Shown piece by piece: positions 7,948 to 15,223 of a stretch of DNA of 18,092 nucleotides (position 1 is its first letter; each line of letters starts with the position of its first letter). Source of the DNA: an uncultured bacterium (GTDB lineage: Bacteria; Bacillota; Clostridia; Oscillospirales; Butyricicoccaceae); the NCBI GenBank assembly GCA_905215125.1, contig CAJMOV010000011.1, positions 1 to 18,092 of the forward strand. The letters are read 5' to 3'. The translations under genes and the position numbers were made by a program. The notes beneath the pieces are model-generated. The model did no database searches, was not told the DNA's origin, and worked only from the letters and a program-made list of their open reading frames with translations.

Positions 7948-9459
7948 TCATTCCTGCGGCTTCATCGTGGGGAAGAGCAAAACGTCGCGAATAGAGGCGC
8001 TGTTTGTCAGAATCATGACCAAACGGTCGACGCCGATTCCGCAGCCGCCCGTAGGGGGCAGGCCATACTCCAGCGCGGTGAGGAAATCCTCGTCCATCTC
8101 GCTGGCCTCGGCGTCACCCATGGCGCGCAGGCGCATCTGGTTTTCAAAGCGCTGGCGCTGGTCGATGGGATCGTTAAGCTCGGAGAAGGCGTTGGCCATC
8201 TCCCAGCCGTTTATGAACAACTCGAAGCGCTGGGTCAGCTCGGGGTTCTCCGGGTCTTTTTTTGCCAGGGGCGAAATCTCAATCGGGTGCGAGATAATAA
8301 AGGTCGGCTGAATCAGCTTGTCCTCGCAGAACTCCTCAAACAGCAGCGATAGGATGTCGCCTTTGCCATGCTTGGGCTCGACCTTGATGTGGTGTTTTTC
8401 AGCAAGAGCCTTGGCTTCCTCAAAGGTCTTGACGGCGTCAAAATCAATGCCGGAATACTTTTTCAGCGCCTGCGTCATGGTCAACCGCTCAAAGGGCTTG
8501 CCAAAATCCAGCATGTGCTCGCCATAGGGCAGCGTGGTTCCCCCCGTCACCTTGACGGCCAAGTGGCGGAACAGCGACTCGGTAAGGTCCATCATACCGT
8601 AAATATCAGTATACGCCTCGTATAATTCAATCGTAGTAAACTCTGGGTTATGGCGAGTGTCCATACCTTCGTTGCGGAAAATGCGGCCGATTTCATAGAC
8701 CTTCTCAAACCCGCCGACGATGAGTCGCTTGAGGTGCAGCTCAGTCGCGATACGCAGATAAAGATCCATGTTAAGAGCGTTGTGGTGGGTGCTGAAGGGG
8801 CGCGCTGTGGCCCCGCCCTGCACGGTGTTGAGCACAGGGGTCTCCACCTCAATGAAGCCGCGGCCGTCCATAAAAGCGCGGATTTCACGGATGGCAGCGC
8901 TGCGCTTAACAAAGGTATCGCGCACCTCGGGGTTGACGATGAGATCGACATACCTCTGGCGGTAACGGGTGTCGACGTCGCGCAGGCCGTGGTACTTCTC
9001 AGGCAGGGGGAGCAGGGACTTGCTCAGCAGGACGATCTCCTGCACATGGATGGAGATCTCGCCGCGGCGGGTGCGGAAAACGTAGCCCTTGCAGCCGACA
9101 ATGTCGCCAATGTCGAATTTTTTAAAGCGTTCATATCCTTCGGCGCCCAGCTCGTCCACCTTGACGTACAGCTGGATACGTCCGTCCTGATCCTGCAAAT
9201 CGCAGAAGGACGCCTTGCCCATGTCCCGCTTGGACATGATGCGCCCGGCGAGAGAAACGGTCTGATTCTCCATTGTCTCAAAGTTTTCCGTTATGTCGCG
9301 GCTGTGGTGGGTCCGCTCATAGCGCACCTCGCGGAAGGGATCCCGGCCCTCCTGCTGAAGGCGGGCCAGCTTTTCCCGGCGCACTTGCAGGATTTCGCGC
9401 AGTTCTTCGGCCGACTGCTCTTCCTGCACGGCAGCCGGGTTTTCTCTCTCTTGGCTCAT
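7948..9459 (-). CDS. lysS: Lysyl-tRNA synthetase, class II
   Basis: LysS charges tRNA-Lys in the cytosol. The 503-residue product has an N-terminal helical extension, an OB-fold anticodon-binding domain (about 66-145, with VSLAGRIMSKRDMGKASF), and a class II catalytic core. Motif 1 is around FMDGRGFIEVETPVL (196-210), motif 2 is RIFRNEGMDTRHNPEFT (259-275), and motif 3 is GCGIGVDRLVMIL (472-484). The ending RDVLLFPTMKP is typical of bacterial LysS. GGGAG lies eight bases before the ATG. The gene begins 12 bases after greA, so both are read from the promoter at 9994-10022. The first 20 residues are Glu/Gln-rich and lie outside the conserved fold. Confidence 0.97.
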   Translation of the reverse strand: MSQERENPAAVQEEQSAEELREILQVRREKLARLQQEGRDPFREVRYERTHHSRDITENFETMENQTVSLAGRIMSKRDMGKASFCDLQDQDGRIQLYVKVDELGAEGYERFKKFDIGDIVGCKGYVFRTRRGEISIHVQEIVLLSKSLLPLPEKYHGLRDVDTRYRQRYVDLIVNPEVRDTFVKRSAAIREIRAFMDGRGFIEVETPVLNTVQGGATARPFSTHHNALNMDLYLRIATELHLKRLIVGGFEKVYEIGRIFRNEGMDTRHNPEFTTIELYEAYTDIYGMMDLTESLFRHLAVKVTGGTTLPYGEHMLDFGKPFERLTMTQALKKYSGIDFDAVKTFEEAKALAEKHHIKVEPKHGKGDILSLLFEEFCEDKLIQPTFIISHPIEISPLAKKDPENPELTQRFELFINGWEMANAFSELNDPIDQRQRFENQMRLRAMGDAEASEMDEDFLTALEYGLPPTGGCGIGVDRLVMILTNSASIRDVLLFPTMKPQE

Positions 9460-9471
9460 TACGCTTTCTCC

Positions 9472-9945
9472 CTACTTGGATATTTCAACAATCTTGCACT
9501 TGCTTTCGCCTGCGGGCGCTTCTATGACGGCCACTTCCCCGACGCGCTTGCCGATGATGGCGCGGCCGATGGGCGATTCGTCCGAAATACGGCCCAGGAC
9601 AGGGTTCGCTTCCTGCGAGCCGACGATCTGGTATTCTTCGATAAAGCCGTCGTCCAGAAATTCCACTTTGACGCGGACGCCGGGCGAAACCTCCTGTGTG
9701 GACAGATCATCCTCGCTGATGATAATACAGTTGCTCAGGACGTTTTCCAGCTCGGCAATGCGGGAATAAAGCTTTCCCTGCTCGTTTTTGGCCTCGTCAT
9801 ATTCGCTGTTTTCTGAAAGGTCGCCGAAGGAACGGGCCTCCTTAATGAGATCGGCGACTTCCTTTTCCCTGACCGTTTTCAGATGCTCCAGCTCCTGCCG
9901 AAGCTCCTCCAGACGCTCACGGGTCAGTTTAAACTGCTTCTGCAT
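9472..9945 (-). CDS. greA: Transcription elongation factor GreA
   Basis: GreA enters the RNA polymerase secondary channel and stimulates cleavage of backtracked RNA. The 157-residue product has the usual length. The N-terminal coiled coil (about 5-75) carries the tip GDLSENSEYDEAK with the acidic pair Asp42 and Glu45, which matches the essential tip residues of E. coli GreA. The C-terminal FKBP-like domain includes SPGVRVKVE and ISDESPIGRAIIGKRVGEV. GGGAGG lies about five bases before the ATG. The gene is first in a greA-lysS unit whose consensus promoter lies in the end of the preceding gene, and a small hairpin sits directly before its SD. Confidence 0.97.
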   Translation of the reverse strand: MQKQFKLTRERLEELRQELEHLKTVREKEVADLIKEARSFGDLSENSEYDEAKNEQGKLYSRIAELENVLSNCIIISEDDLSTQEVSPGVRVKVEFLDDGFIEEYQIVGSQEANPVLGRISDESPIGRAIIGKRVGEVAVIEAPAGESKCKIVEISK

Positions 9946-9956
9946 AGTATCCTCCC

Positions 9957-9975
9957 TGGCGGCCTACCGCCGCCA
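9957..9975 (-). promoter_or_regulatory. Stem-loop directly upstream of the greA ribosome binding site
   Basis: The minus-strand sequence TGGCGGC-GGTAG-GCCGCCA forms a perfect seven-base-pair, GC-rich stem with a five-base loop. It is followed at once by the GGGAGG of greA. With the predicted transcription start near 9987, it occupies most of the 5' leader. No U-tract follows, so it is not a terminator; it could protect the mRNA end or tune initiation. Confidence 0.5.
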
Positions 9976-9984
9976 AAATGTATA

Positions 9985-10806
9985 TTAGTCCCTATTATAG
10001 GGTTGGCAATCGGCTCTGTCAAGCCCGCTTTCGGGATCGACGAGCAGCGTCAGCTCGCCCCGCGTCAAACCGCCGCACAGGTAAAGGGCGGCGACAAAGT
10101 CTCCCCGCGGCACGCCCGGCGGCTTTTGCGCCAGGATTTCCGGTGCGCAGGAAAGCTGAAAAGAGCATGTGCTTCCCTCTGCCTCAAGCGGTTCGTCCGT
10201 CAGGCTGCACAACACCCGGTAATTCCCCGGCAGGGTCTGCGGACGATCAAAGACCAGCGCAGCGTCCGCGCCGTCGGCCTGCAGCACCTGTTCGGCAATT
10301 CCATAGTCCTCGTACAGCCTTCGGGTCAGTATGGGGGCAGGGACACGGCTTGCGACACGCACATAGCGCACCCGTCTTGCCAGCTCGAAGGCCGCTGTCT
10401 GCACGTCCCGTCCCGCCCGGTCGGCGATAAGGGTAACGCCCGCTTCTTCCGGCTGCACGCCGACGGCTTGCAGGGCGAGCAGACAGGCATCGGCCGCGCA
10501 GGCCTGCAGTGCCGGCTTCTGACGGATAGGCGCGATACCGGCGCGAAGCGCCTCTTCCTCCGCCTGTCGGGGGACGACTGCGCGGTGCACGCCACGCAGC
10601 CGCATCAGGCTCATGCACTGCTCGATCCGTCTGCGGGCAAATCTGTCGCCCGCACGCGGGGGGAGAGTCAGCGATACCTTCAGAAATCCGGTCATGCCGA
10701 CGGTGCCCGCTTCGCCCTGAATAGCGGCGCGGCGGCACCGCCGCACCCTGATTGCCTCCCACAGTCCGGCCGGCTTTCCTTTTTCAATGGTCAATATCCC
10801 GAACAT
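9985..10806 (-). CDS. Unrecognised 273-residue protein, possible Rossmann-like core
   Basis: I do not recognise this protein. It is 273 residues, soluble-looking, without a signal peptide or membrane segment, and rich in Arg and Ala. The first part (MFGILTIEKGKPAGLWEAIRV) resembles the start of a small globular domain. The middle alternates strand and helix: VTLIADRAG (strand and turn), DVQTAAFELARRV (helix), RYVRVAS (strand), ILTRRLYEDYGIAEQVLQ (helix), AALVFD (strand). That order recalls a nucleotide-binding Rossmann half, but no GxGxxG motif is present. The last part contains the strands VAALYLCG and ELTLLVD. The start ATG has only a weak SD (GGTGAG). It is flanked by an S41 protease gene and by greA, and its last codons contain the greA promoter. 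Codon use looks like its neighbours, so it is probably a real gene. Confidence 0.75.
   Translation of the reverse strand: MFGILTIEKGKPAGLWEAIRVRRCRRAAIQGEAGTVGMTGFLKVSLTLPPRAGDRFARRRIEQCMSLMRLRGVHRAVVPRQAEEEALRAGIAPIRQKPALQACAADACLLALQAVGVQPEEAGVTLIADRAGRDVQTAAFELARRVRYVRVASRVPAPILTRRLYEDYGIAEQVLQADGADAALVFDRPQTLPGNYRVLCSLTDEPLEAEGSTCSFQLSCAPEILAQKPPGVPRGDFVAALYLCGGLTRGELTLLVDPESGLDRADCQPYNRD
9994..10022 (-). promoter_or_regulatory. Perfect-consensus sigma-A promoter for greA-lysS
   Basis: The -35 box TTGACA (rc at 10017-10022) and -10 box TATAAT (rc at 9994-9999) both match the consensus at all six positions, with the optimal 17-base spacer. The predicted transcript starts near 9987 and has a leader of roughly 40 bases before greA. 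The promoter lies inside the last codons of the unknown gene 9985-10806. The -10 is centred in the inverted repeat CCCTAT-A-ATAGGG (9990-10002), a possible operator. Confidence 0.88.
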
Positions 10807-10951
10807 TACTCACCGCCGCCTTGTCTCATAAGATGTGTACTCCCATGCTTATGCGCGGCGCGGCGCGAACAGAACAACCGCCCTGCAAGGGGCCGTTTCC
10901 CGGCTTTCCCTGCGGGGCGTTTGCAGATATTGTTTACCCGCAGATGCGGGC
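10807..10951. other. 145-base intergenic region between the S41 protease gene and the unknown gene
   Basis: On the minus strand a short GC hairpin (CCCGC-ATCT-GCGGG) follows the protease stop codon without a convincing U-tract. A larger foldable segment lies at 10880-10918. No good -35/-10 pair for the downstream gene is evident; TTGTTC with CATAAG at 18 bases is the best and is weak. Confidence 0.5.
10880..10918. repeat. Nested inverted repeat
   Basis: GCCCTGCA at 10880-10887 pairs with TGCGGGGC at 10911-10918, and an inner GCCG/CGGC stem lies between them. The outer stem is continuous (one G-U pair) if read from the plus strand, but contains a C-A mismatch in the minus-strand RNA. It could be a structured leader or terminator remnant; its function is unknown. 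Confidence 0.35.
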
Positions 10952-12193
10952 TTATGCGGCTGGCTCGTTTTCAGCCGTAGTGCTTTCATCGCCTCCGTCC
11001 CCCTGGGTGAGGGCGGCAATGGCTGCCTGCAGCTGGACGTCCTGCTCGTTGGTCAGCTGATAGAAGTTATATAAATCTTCGTCCGACATAACGACCTCTA
11101 TATCAGGCGTGACGCCGACGCCGGCCAGACTGACCCCTTTGGGGGTGTAGTACTTAGCTGTAGACAGGTTGATGCTCGAGCCGTCCTCCAGAAGGATGAG
11201 GTTCTGTGCATAGCCCTTTCCGCCGGTGTGCTCTCCCACAACGGTGGCGACGCCATATTCCTGCAGCGCGGCGGCGAAAAATTCTGCGGCTGAGACGGAA
11301 TAGGCATTTGTGATAACGGCCATGGGCATTTCGATGCAGTCCGCGTCCGATTTAAAGCTCTGGCTTTTTCCGTCCTTATAGCTCATGCTGATGACGGTGC
11401 CTTCCGGCAGAAGCCTGTCCAACATATTGTACATGACGTCGACATAGCCGCCAGGGTTGAAGCGCACGTCAAAGATGAGCGACGTCGCCCCCTGCGCAAG
11501 CAGCTCGTCCAGCTTTTCAGAAAACTCGACGTCGACGTTGGTCTCAAAGCCCCATATGGTCAAAAGGCCGATGTTGCCGGGCAGCATTTCAGCGTCGACC
11601 TGCTCGTTGTAAACCTCGGCGCGCGTGACGGTAAAATCCAGGCTTTCCGTGCCGCGCTGCACAGTGATAACAACGCTTGTCCCCGCCTCGCCGCGCACGG
11701 CGGCCAGCATATCGTCATAGCTTGCAAAGTCGGAGACCGGCGTACCGTCGACGGCCGTCATGACGTCAAAGGGTTGGATTCCGGCGTTTGCTGCCGGGCC
11801 GCCCTGCGTGACGGAGATAATTTCATAAGGGTTTTCCTCGGCAGAGGAGACGGTGACGCCGATGCCGACATAGCTGTTTTCATCCTCGGCCATCAGGGTC
11901 TCCGTTTGCTCGGCGCTGTAATAGGACGACCAGCGATCTCCCAGCGCGTCGATATAGCCGGCGACGGCGCCGTCAAGCAGCTCCTGCTCATCGTACTCGC
12001 CGACGAAGTATTCGTCCACATAGTCGGCGACATCCTTGAGCTTTTTATACCGCGCCTCCAGCTCCTGCACATTGCTCAGACGCATGCTGTAATATTCGGC
12101 CGACAGGAAAAATGTGATGTTGAACGTCGCCACCACGGCGAGGAAAAGCAGCATGAGCAGTGTGCCCAGGCCAATGGCTTTCTTTTTCTTCAT
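10952..12193 (-). CDS. S41 C-terminal processing peptidase with PDZ domain (CtpA/CtpB-like)
   Basis: This 413-residue membrane-anchored serine protease has a basic N-terminus and a single hydrophobic segment (about 6-31), so the catalytic part lies outside the membrane. A PDZ domain spans about 105-190 (SYVGIGVTV... VTQGGPAANAGIQPFDVMTAVDG). The S41 core follows, with LIFDVRFNPGGYVD (239-252), the nucleophile Ser301 in NAYSVSAAEFF, and the general base Lys326 in GEHTGGKGYAQ with Gln330. The Ser-Lys distance of 25 matches the family. The motif is YSVSAAE rather than the commoner GSASAxE, but the catalytic serine is kept. AAGGAG lies seven bases before the ATG. It is last in the ftsE-ftsX-M23-protease series, and a ctpB gene next to ftsEX is also seen in B. 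subtilis. The tail (about 396-413) is low-complexity, Glu/Thr/Ala-rich. Confidence 0.93.
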   Translation of the reverse strand: MKKKKAIGLGTLLMLLFLAVVATFNITFFLSAEYYSMRLSNVQELEARYKKLKDVADYVDEYFVGEYDEQELLDGAVAGYIDALGDRWSSYYSAEQTETLMAEDENSYVGIGVTVSSAEENPYEIISVTQGGPAANAGIQPFDVMTAVDGTPVSDFASYDDMLAAVRGEAGTSVVITVQRGTESLDFTVTRAEVYNEQVDAEMLPGNIGLLTIWGFETNVDVEFSEKLDELLAQGATSLIFDVRFNPGGYVDVMYNMLDRLLPEGTVISMSYKDGKSQSFKSDADCIEMPMAVITNAYSVSAAEFFAAALQEYGVATVVGEHTGGKGYAQNLILLEDGSSINLSTAKYYTPKGVSLAGVGVTPDIEVVMSDEDLYNFYQLTNEQDVQLQAAIAALTQGDGGDESTTAENEPAA

Positions 12194-12247
12194 GCAAAAA
12201 CTCCTTGGTCAGCGGCGGGCTTGCAAAGCATTTGCAGGCGGCGCGTT

Positions 12248-13498
12248 TTATTGCTTGGTAAACTGTGTCATCGGGTCGATGGTGCTGCCGTTTTTGATGA
12301 TTTCAAAATGCAGGTGCGGGCCGGTAGAATAGCCCGTCGATCCGACATATCCGATGACGTCCCCCTGGGCGACGGTGTCCCCTTTGGAAACAGCGCGCTT
12401 GTCCATATGGGCGTAAAGCGTCGACACGCCGCCGCCGTGGTTGATGACGACATAGTTGCCATAGGCTGCGCTGTACGTCGATGTGATAACCGTTCCGCCG
12501 TTGGCGGCGTAGATATTGGTGCCGCGCGAGGCGCGCAGGTCGACGCCGGTGTGCAGCTTGTACTTACCGGTGATCGGATGGGTGCGCATGCCGTAGGGGC
12601 AGGTAATGGTCGTGTTGGACGCGGGCAGCGGCCAGCTGAAGGTGCCGCCGACGTAAGTCGTCGTCGACGCAAGCTCGGCCACCATGCGCTTGATCTCCGC
12701 GTTAATGCGATCCTCTTCCTCCTCAATTTCCGAGAAGGCTTCCTTGACGTCTTCCTCCGCACTTTCAAGGGCGATCATCTTCTCCGCCTGGTTGGCCCGG
12801 TCGACGTCGAGCTGGTGCTTGCTCTCACGCAGGGTGGTGCGCAGCTCCTCCTGTTCGGCCTTGTCCTGCTCGAGGGCCTCCTTCTGCTCTGCTATCTGCT
12901 CCTTGATGGCACGCAGGTTCTCAAATTGCTCCTTGTCGTACAGAGAAAGCTGGCTGACGATTTCATACTTATTGAGAAAGTCGGCAAAGTCGTCAGCCGA
13001 CAGCAGGATTTCCAGGTAAGTCATATTGCCGTTTTCATACATGAGGCGGATGCGCTGGCGCATCTTTTCATACTGCTCGTCCTGCTCGCGCTGGGACTGC
13101 TCCAGCTCGTCCTCCTTCGCTGTGATAAGGGCGGCCAGCTCATCGATGAGCTGGGTCTGCACGTCAATTTCCGCAACGGCGGCGGCGATTTGCTGATCCA
13201 GCGCGGTGATCTGGGCGCGCAAAGCCGTCTTGTCGGCCGTCAGATCCTTGAGCTCGGCTTCAATCTCCTTTTTTTCTGCGCTGATCTCGCTCAGCTCGTC
13301 GCGCAGGGCGTTGACTGAGCTTTGCGACGCGGCGGCGCTGATGGGAAGGACGCTGTAAATCAGCGAAAAAATCATCAGCCCCGCCAAAACAGCGGCGATG
13401 GCGCCGGCTCCCATGCGGGCCAGGCGGGTGCGCTTATCCCCGCGTCTCTGCGCGGGCTTGCGCTGCGGCTTTGCGGCGCTTTGCATTTGTCTGCTCAT
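12248..13498 (-). CDS. Coiled-coil M23 (LytM) peptidoglycan peptidase, EnvC/CwlO/PcsB-like partner of FtsEX
   Basis: The 416-residue product has a basic N-terminus (to about 28), a hydrophobic signal or anchor (about 29-51) ending in an AxA-type site (ISAAA), a long Glu/Gln/Lys-rich coiled coil (about 58-275), and a C-terminal LytM domain (about 285-412). The zinc ligands are present: His316 and Asp320 in KLHTGVDL, and His397 in GPHLHFE, with catalytic His395 and His364 (YAHMD), so it is likely an active endopeptidase rather than an EnvC-type activator lacking ligands. The coiled coil is the part by which such proteins contact FtsX. It follows ftsX by 22 bases, with GAGGAG before the ATG, so it belongs to the same operon. 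Whether it cuts peptide cross-links itself is inferred from its complete active site. Confidence 0.93.
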   Translation of the reverse strand: MSRQMQSAAKPQRKPAQRRGDKRTRLARMGAGAIAAVLAGLMIFSLIYSVLPISAAASQSSVNALRDELSEISAEKKEIEAELKDLTADKTALRAQITALDQQIAAAVAEIDVQTQLIDELAALITAKEDELEQSQREQDEQYEKMRQRIRLMYENGNMTYLEILLSADDFADFLNKYEIVSQLSLYDKEQFENLRAIKEQIAEQKEALEQDKAEQEELRTTLRESKHQLDVDRANQAEKMIALESAEEDVKEAFSEIEEEEDRINAEIKRMVAELASTTTYVGGTFSWPLPASNTTITCPYGMRTHPITGKYKLHTGVDLRASRGTNIYAANGGTVITSTYSAAYGNYVVINHGGGVSTLYAHMDKRAVSKGDTVAQGDVIGYVGSTGYSTGPHLHFEIIKNGSTIDPMTQFTKQ

Positions 13499-13520
13499 AT
13501 TCTCTCCTCGCTTTGCACAG

Positions 13521-14408
13521 TTAAACCTTCAGGAACTTGCGGATGGTCAGCAGGCTGCCCCCGACGCCGAGCACAAGGCCGGCCAGGGCCAGGATGCCCA
13601 GCATAGGCAGGGCGAAAATGTCAAAGGGCACCATATCAAAAATGCCCGTGCCCTCCATCAGCCCCGTCGTAATGTATTTATAGACGCCCCATTCGGCGAA
13701 GAAGGCGACGATAGCCGCCATCATGCCCAACGACACGCCCTCGATGACAAAGGGGGCGCGGATAAACCCGTTGGTCGCGCCGACCATTTTCATGATGCTA
13801 ATTTCCTCGCGCCGCGCGAACATGGCCAGCTTGACGGTGTTTGCGATGATGAACACCGATACGGCCCCCAGCAGGCCAATGAGCGTGTAGGACACGGCGT
13901 TAACCACGCGGCGCAGCTGGATCAGCCGGTCAGAGATGTCCTTTTGGCTGTTGCTGTCGGCAATGCCGGTGATGGCCTCCAGCTCGGACACCGTCTGCTC
14001 GTGCAGCGAAACATCCTTCATCACGACGCGGTAACCGTCGCGCAGAGGGTTGTCGTCGCGCAGATCTTCCATAATTTCGGCGTCCTCGCCCAAATCCTCC
14101 AGGTAGTTGTCAAACGCTTCTTCCTTGCTGACAAAAATGACTTCCTGCACGTTTTCTATGGACAATATCTGGTTTTTCAACGCAAGCGCCTGCTCGCGCG
14201 TGTAGGTTTCGTCAATGTAGACGACAATTTCGTTCTGCGATTCCAGCCCGCCTATCATCTGGTCGATATTATAGGCGATCAGGCAGAAGGTGCCGGTGAT
14301 CAGCAGGCAGGCGGCAATAACCGTGACGGCGGCAAAGGACATAAAGCCGTGCGACACGATGTTGTGAAAGCCTTCTTTGAAAAAATATTTAATGCTGAAT
14401 TTGCCCAT
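13521..14408 (-). CDS. ftsX: Cell division ABC transporter-like permease FtsX
   Basis: FtsX transmits ATP hydrolysis by FtsE across the membrane to peptidoglycan hydrolases. The 295-residue product starts MGKFSIKYFFKEGFHNI, the normal FtsX N-terminus. Membrane segments lie at about 22-46, 171-197, 219-240 and 264-287. The extracytoplasmic loop between the first two (about 50-168) carries QNEIVVYIDE, IENVQEVIFVSKEEAF and DDNPLRDGYRVVMKD, the conserved family blocks. The cytosolic motif EEISIMKMVGATNGFIRAPF (201-220) is diagnostic. The frame is open upstream to 14477, but that would overlap ftsE by 89 bases; the ATG at 14408 overlaps it by 20. The SD is weak (GGGCGGG about 10 bases off), so translation is probably coupled to ftsE. 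Confidence 0.96.
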   Translation of the reverse strand: MGKFSIKYFFKEGFHNIVSHGFMSFAAVTVIAACLLITGTFCLIAYNIDQMIGGLESQNEIVVYIDETYTREQALALKNQILSIENVQEVIFVSKEEAFDNYLEDLGEDAEIMEDLRDDNPLRDGYRVVMKDVSLHEQTVSELEAITGIADSNSQKDISDRLIQLRRVVNAVSYTLIGLLGAVSVFIIANTVKLAMFARREEISIMKMVGATNGFIRAPFVIEGVSLGMMAAIVAFFAEWGVYKYITTGLMEGTGIFDMVPFDIFALPMLGILALAGLVLGVGGSLLTIRKFLKV

Positions 14409-15084
14409 CGTTGTAATACCCGCCCATCTTATCGCTGATGACAATGCCGCCGTCGATAGCGACCACCCGTTTTTCAAACTGATCGACCAGTTCCCGTTCG
14501 TGCGTGACGACGACGACCGTCGTGCCCAGCGCGTTGATTTTATCCAGCAGCATCATCAGCTCGAGCGAGCGCGCCGGGTCAAGGTTGCCCGTCGGTTCGT
14601 CGGCAATGATCATGGTTGGGTTGTTGACTAGCGCGCGGGCGATGGCGACACGCTGTTGCTCGCCGCCGGAAAGCTCGCCGGGCAGCCTGCGCGATTTGTG
14701 CAGCAGGCCGACAAGATCCAAAACGTAGGGCACCCGTTTTTTGATGACGCGCTGCGGCGCGCCGACCGCCCGCATGACAAAGGCGACATTTTCATAAACG
14801 CTTTTATTGTCAATCAGCCGGAAATCCTGAAAAACGACGCCGATCGTGCGGCGCAGGTAAGGAATTTCCCTTTGACGGATGGTGCCGATATTGAAGCCGT
14901 TGACCGATACCCGGCCCGACGTGGGCCGTACCTCGGCCGCCAGCATTTTGATGATGGTGGATTTGCCGGAACCGGAAGGGCCGACGATAAAGACGAACTC
15001 ACCGTCCTCAATCGTCAGCGTTACCCCCTTGAGGGCCTTGGTGCCGTTGTTATACGTCTTATATGTATCGAGCAGCTTGACCAT
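14389..15084 (-). CDS. ftsE: Cell division ATP-binding protein FtsE
   Basis: This is the ATPase partner of FtsX. The 231-residue product has Walker A GPSGSGKST (35-43), Q-loop Gln86 in VVFQDFRLI, the signature LSGGEQQRVAIARAL (138-152), Walker B MIIADEPTGNLD (158-169) and switch His195 in VVTHERELV. The NNGTKALKGVTL and VFQDFRL blocks are typical of FtsE rather than LolD or MacB. The start is set at MVKLLDTYKTYNN, with GGAGG 11 bases upstream; a longer frame opening with a TTG at 15156 would add 24 basic residues with no family counterpart. It is first in the ftsE-ftsX-M23-S41 series. The C-terminal residues beyond the fold (GGYYNDGQIQH) overlap the ftsX start. Confidence 0.97.
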   Translation of the reverse strand: MVKLLDTYKTYNNGTKALKGVTLTIEDGEFVFIVGPSGSGKSTIIKMLAAEVRPTSGRVSVNGFNIGTIRQREIPYLRRTIGVVFQDFRLIDNKSVYENVAFVMRAVGAPQRVIKKRVPYVLDLVGLLHKSRRLPGELSGGEQQRVAIARALVNNPTMIIADEPTGNLDPARSLELMMLLDKINALGTTVVVVTHERELVDQFEKRVVAIDGGIVISDKMGGYYNDGQIQH

Positions 15085-15140
15085 AAAATGCTTTGCCTCC
15101 AGATCTTGTGGGGCTGCCGACCGCCGCTTTGTCTTCGCGG

Positions 15141-15173
15141 GGCGGGCCCGGGCCAAAAAGCCGTCTGCCCGCC
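15141..15173 (-). promoter_or_regulatory. GC-rich stem-loop in the ftsE leader
   Basis: GGCGGGC and GCCCGCC form a perfect seven-base-pair stem around a 19-base loop that includes GGCTTTTTGGCC. It lies just downstream of the candidate promoter at 15186-15194 and well ahead of the ftsE SD. No U-tract follows, so it is a structured leader candidate rather than a terminator. Confidence 0.35.
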
Positions 15174-15185
15174 ATCAGCGCGCCC

Positions 15186-15194
15186 ATTTTATCA
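15186..15194 (-). promoter_or_regulatory. Candidate extended -10 promoter for the ftsE-ftsX module
   Basis: The minus strand reads TGATAAAAT, an extended -10 (TGn) with TAAAAT matching the consensus at five of six positions. There is no recognisable -35 box (GGCGTT at 17 bases), which is acceptable for extended -10 promoters. The predicted leader before ftsE is about 95 bases. Confidence 0.45.
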
Positions 15195-15223
15195 GCCAGC
15201 CGGACGAAACGCCGGGAAACGCC

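Noticed and set aside
8650..9816. Plus-strand open frame of 388 codons opposite lysS and greA.
   Set aside because: It spans two firmly identified genes and their junction, and has no recognisable domain.
12222..12236. Small hairpin TGCAAA-TGC-TTTGCA between the M23 and S41 genes.
   Set aside because: Only six pairs, half of them A-T, with a three-base loop and no U-tract; too weak to call a terminator or a regulatory element.
11774..13318. Plus-strand open frame of 514 codons opposite the S41 and M23 genes.
   Set aside because: The minus-strand proteins have full catalytic motifs; the plus frame is a by-product of codon bias in the coiled-coil region, with no start signal.
14267..14272. 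TATAAT on the minus strand inside ftsX.
   Set aside because: No matching -35 box upstream and it lies inside a coding segment needed for FtsX.
15085..15156. In-frame N-terminal extension of ftsE from a TTG at 15156.
   Set aside because: The extra 24 residues are basic and low-complexity with no FtsE counterpart; the ATG at 15084 has a GGAGG upstream and fits the family N-terminus.
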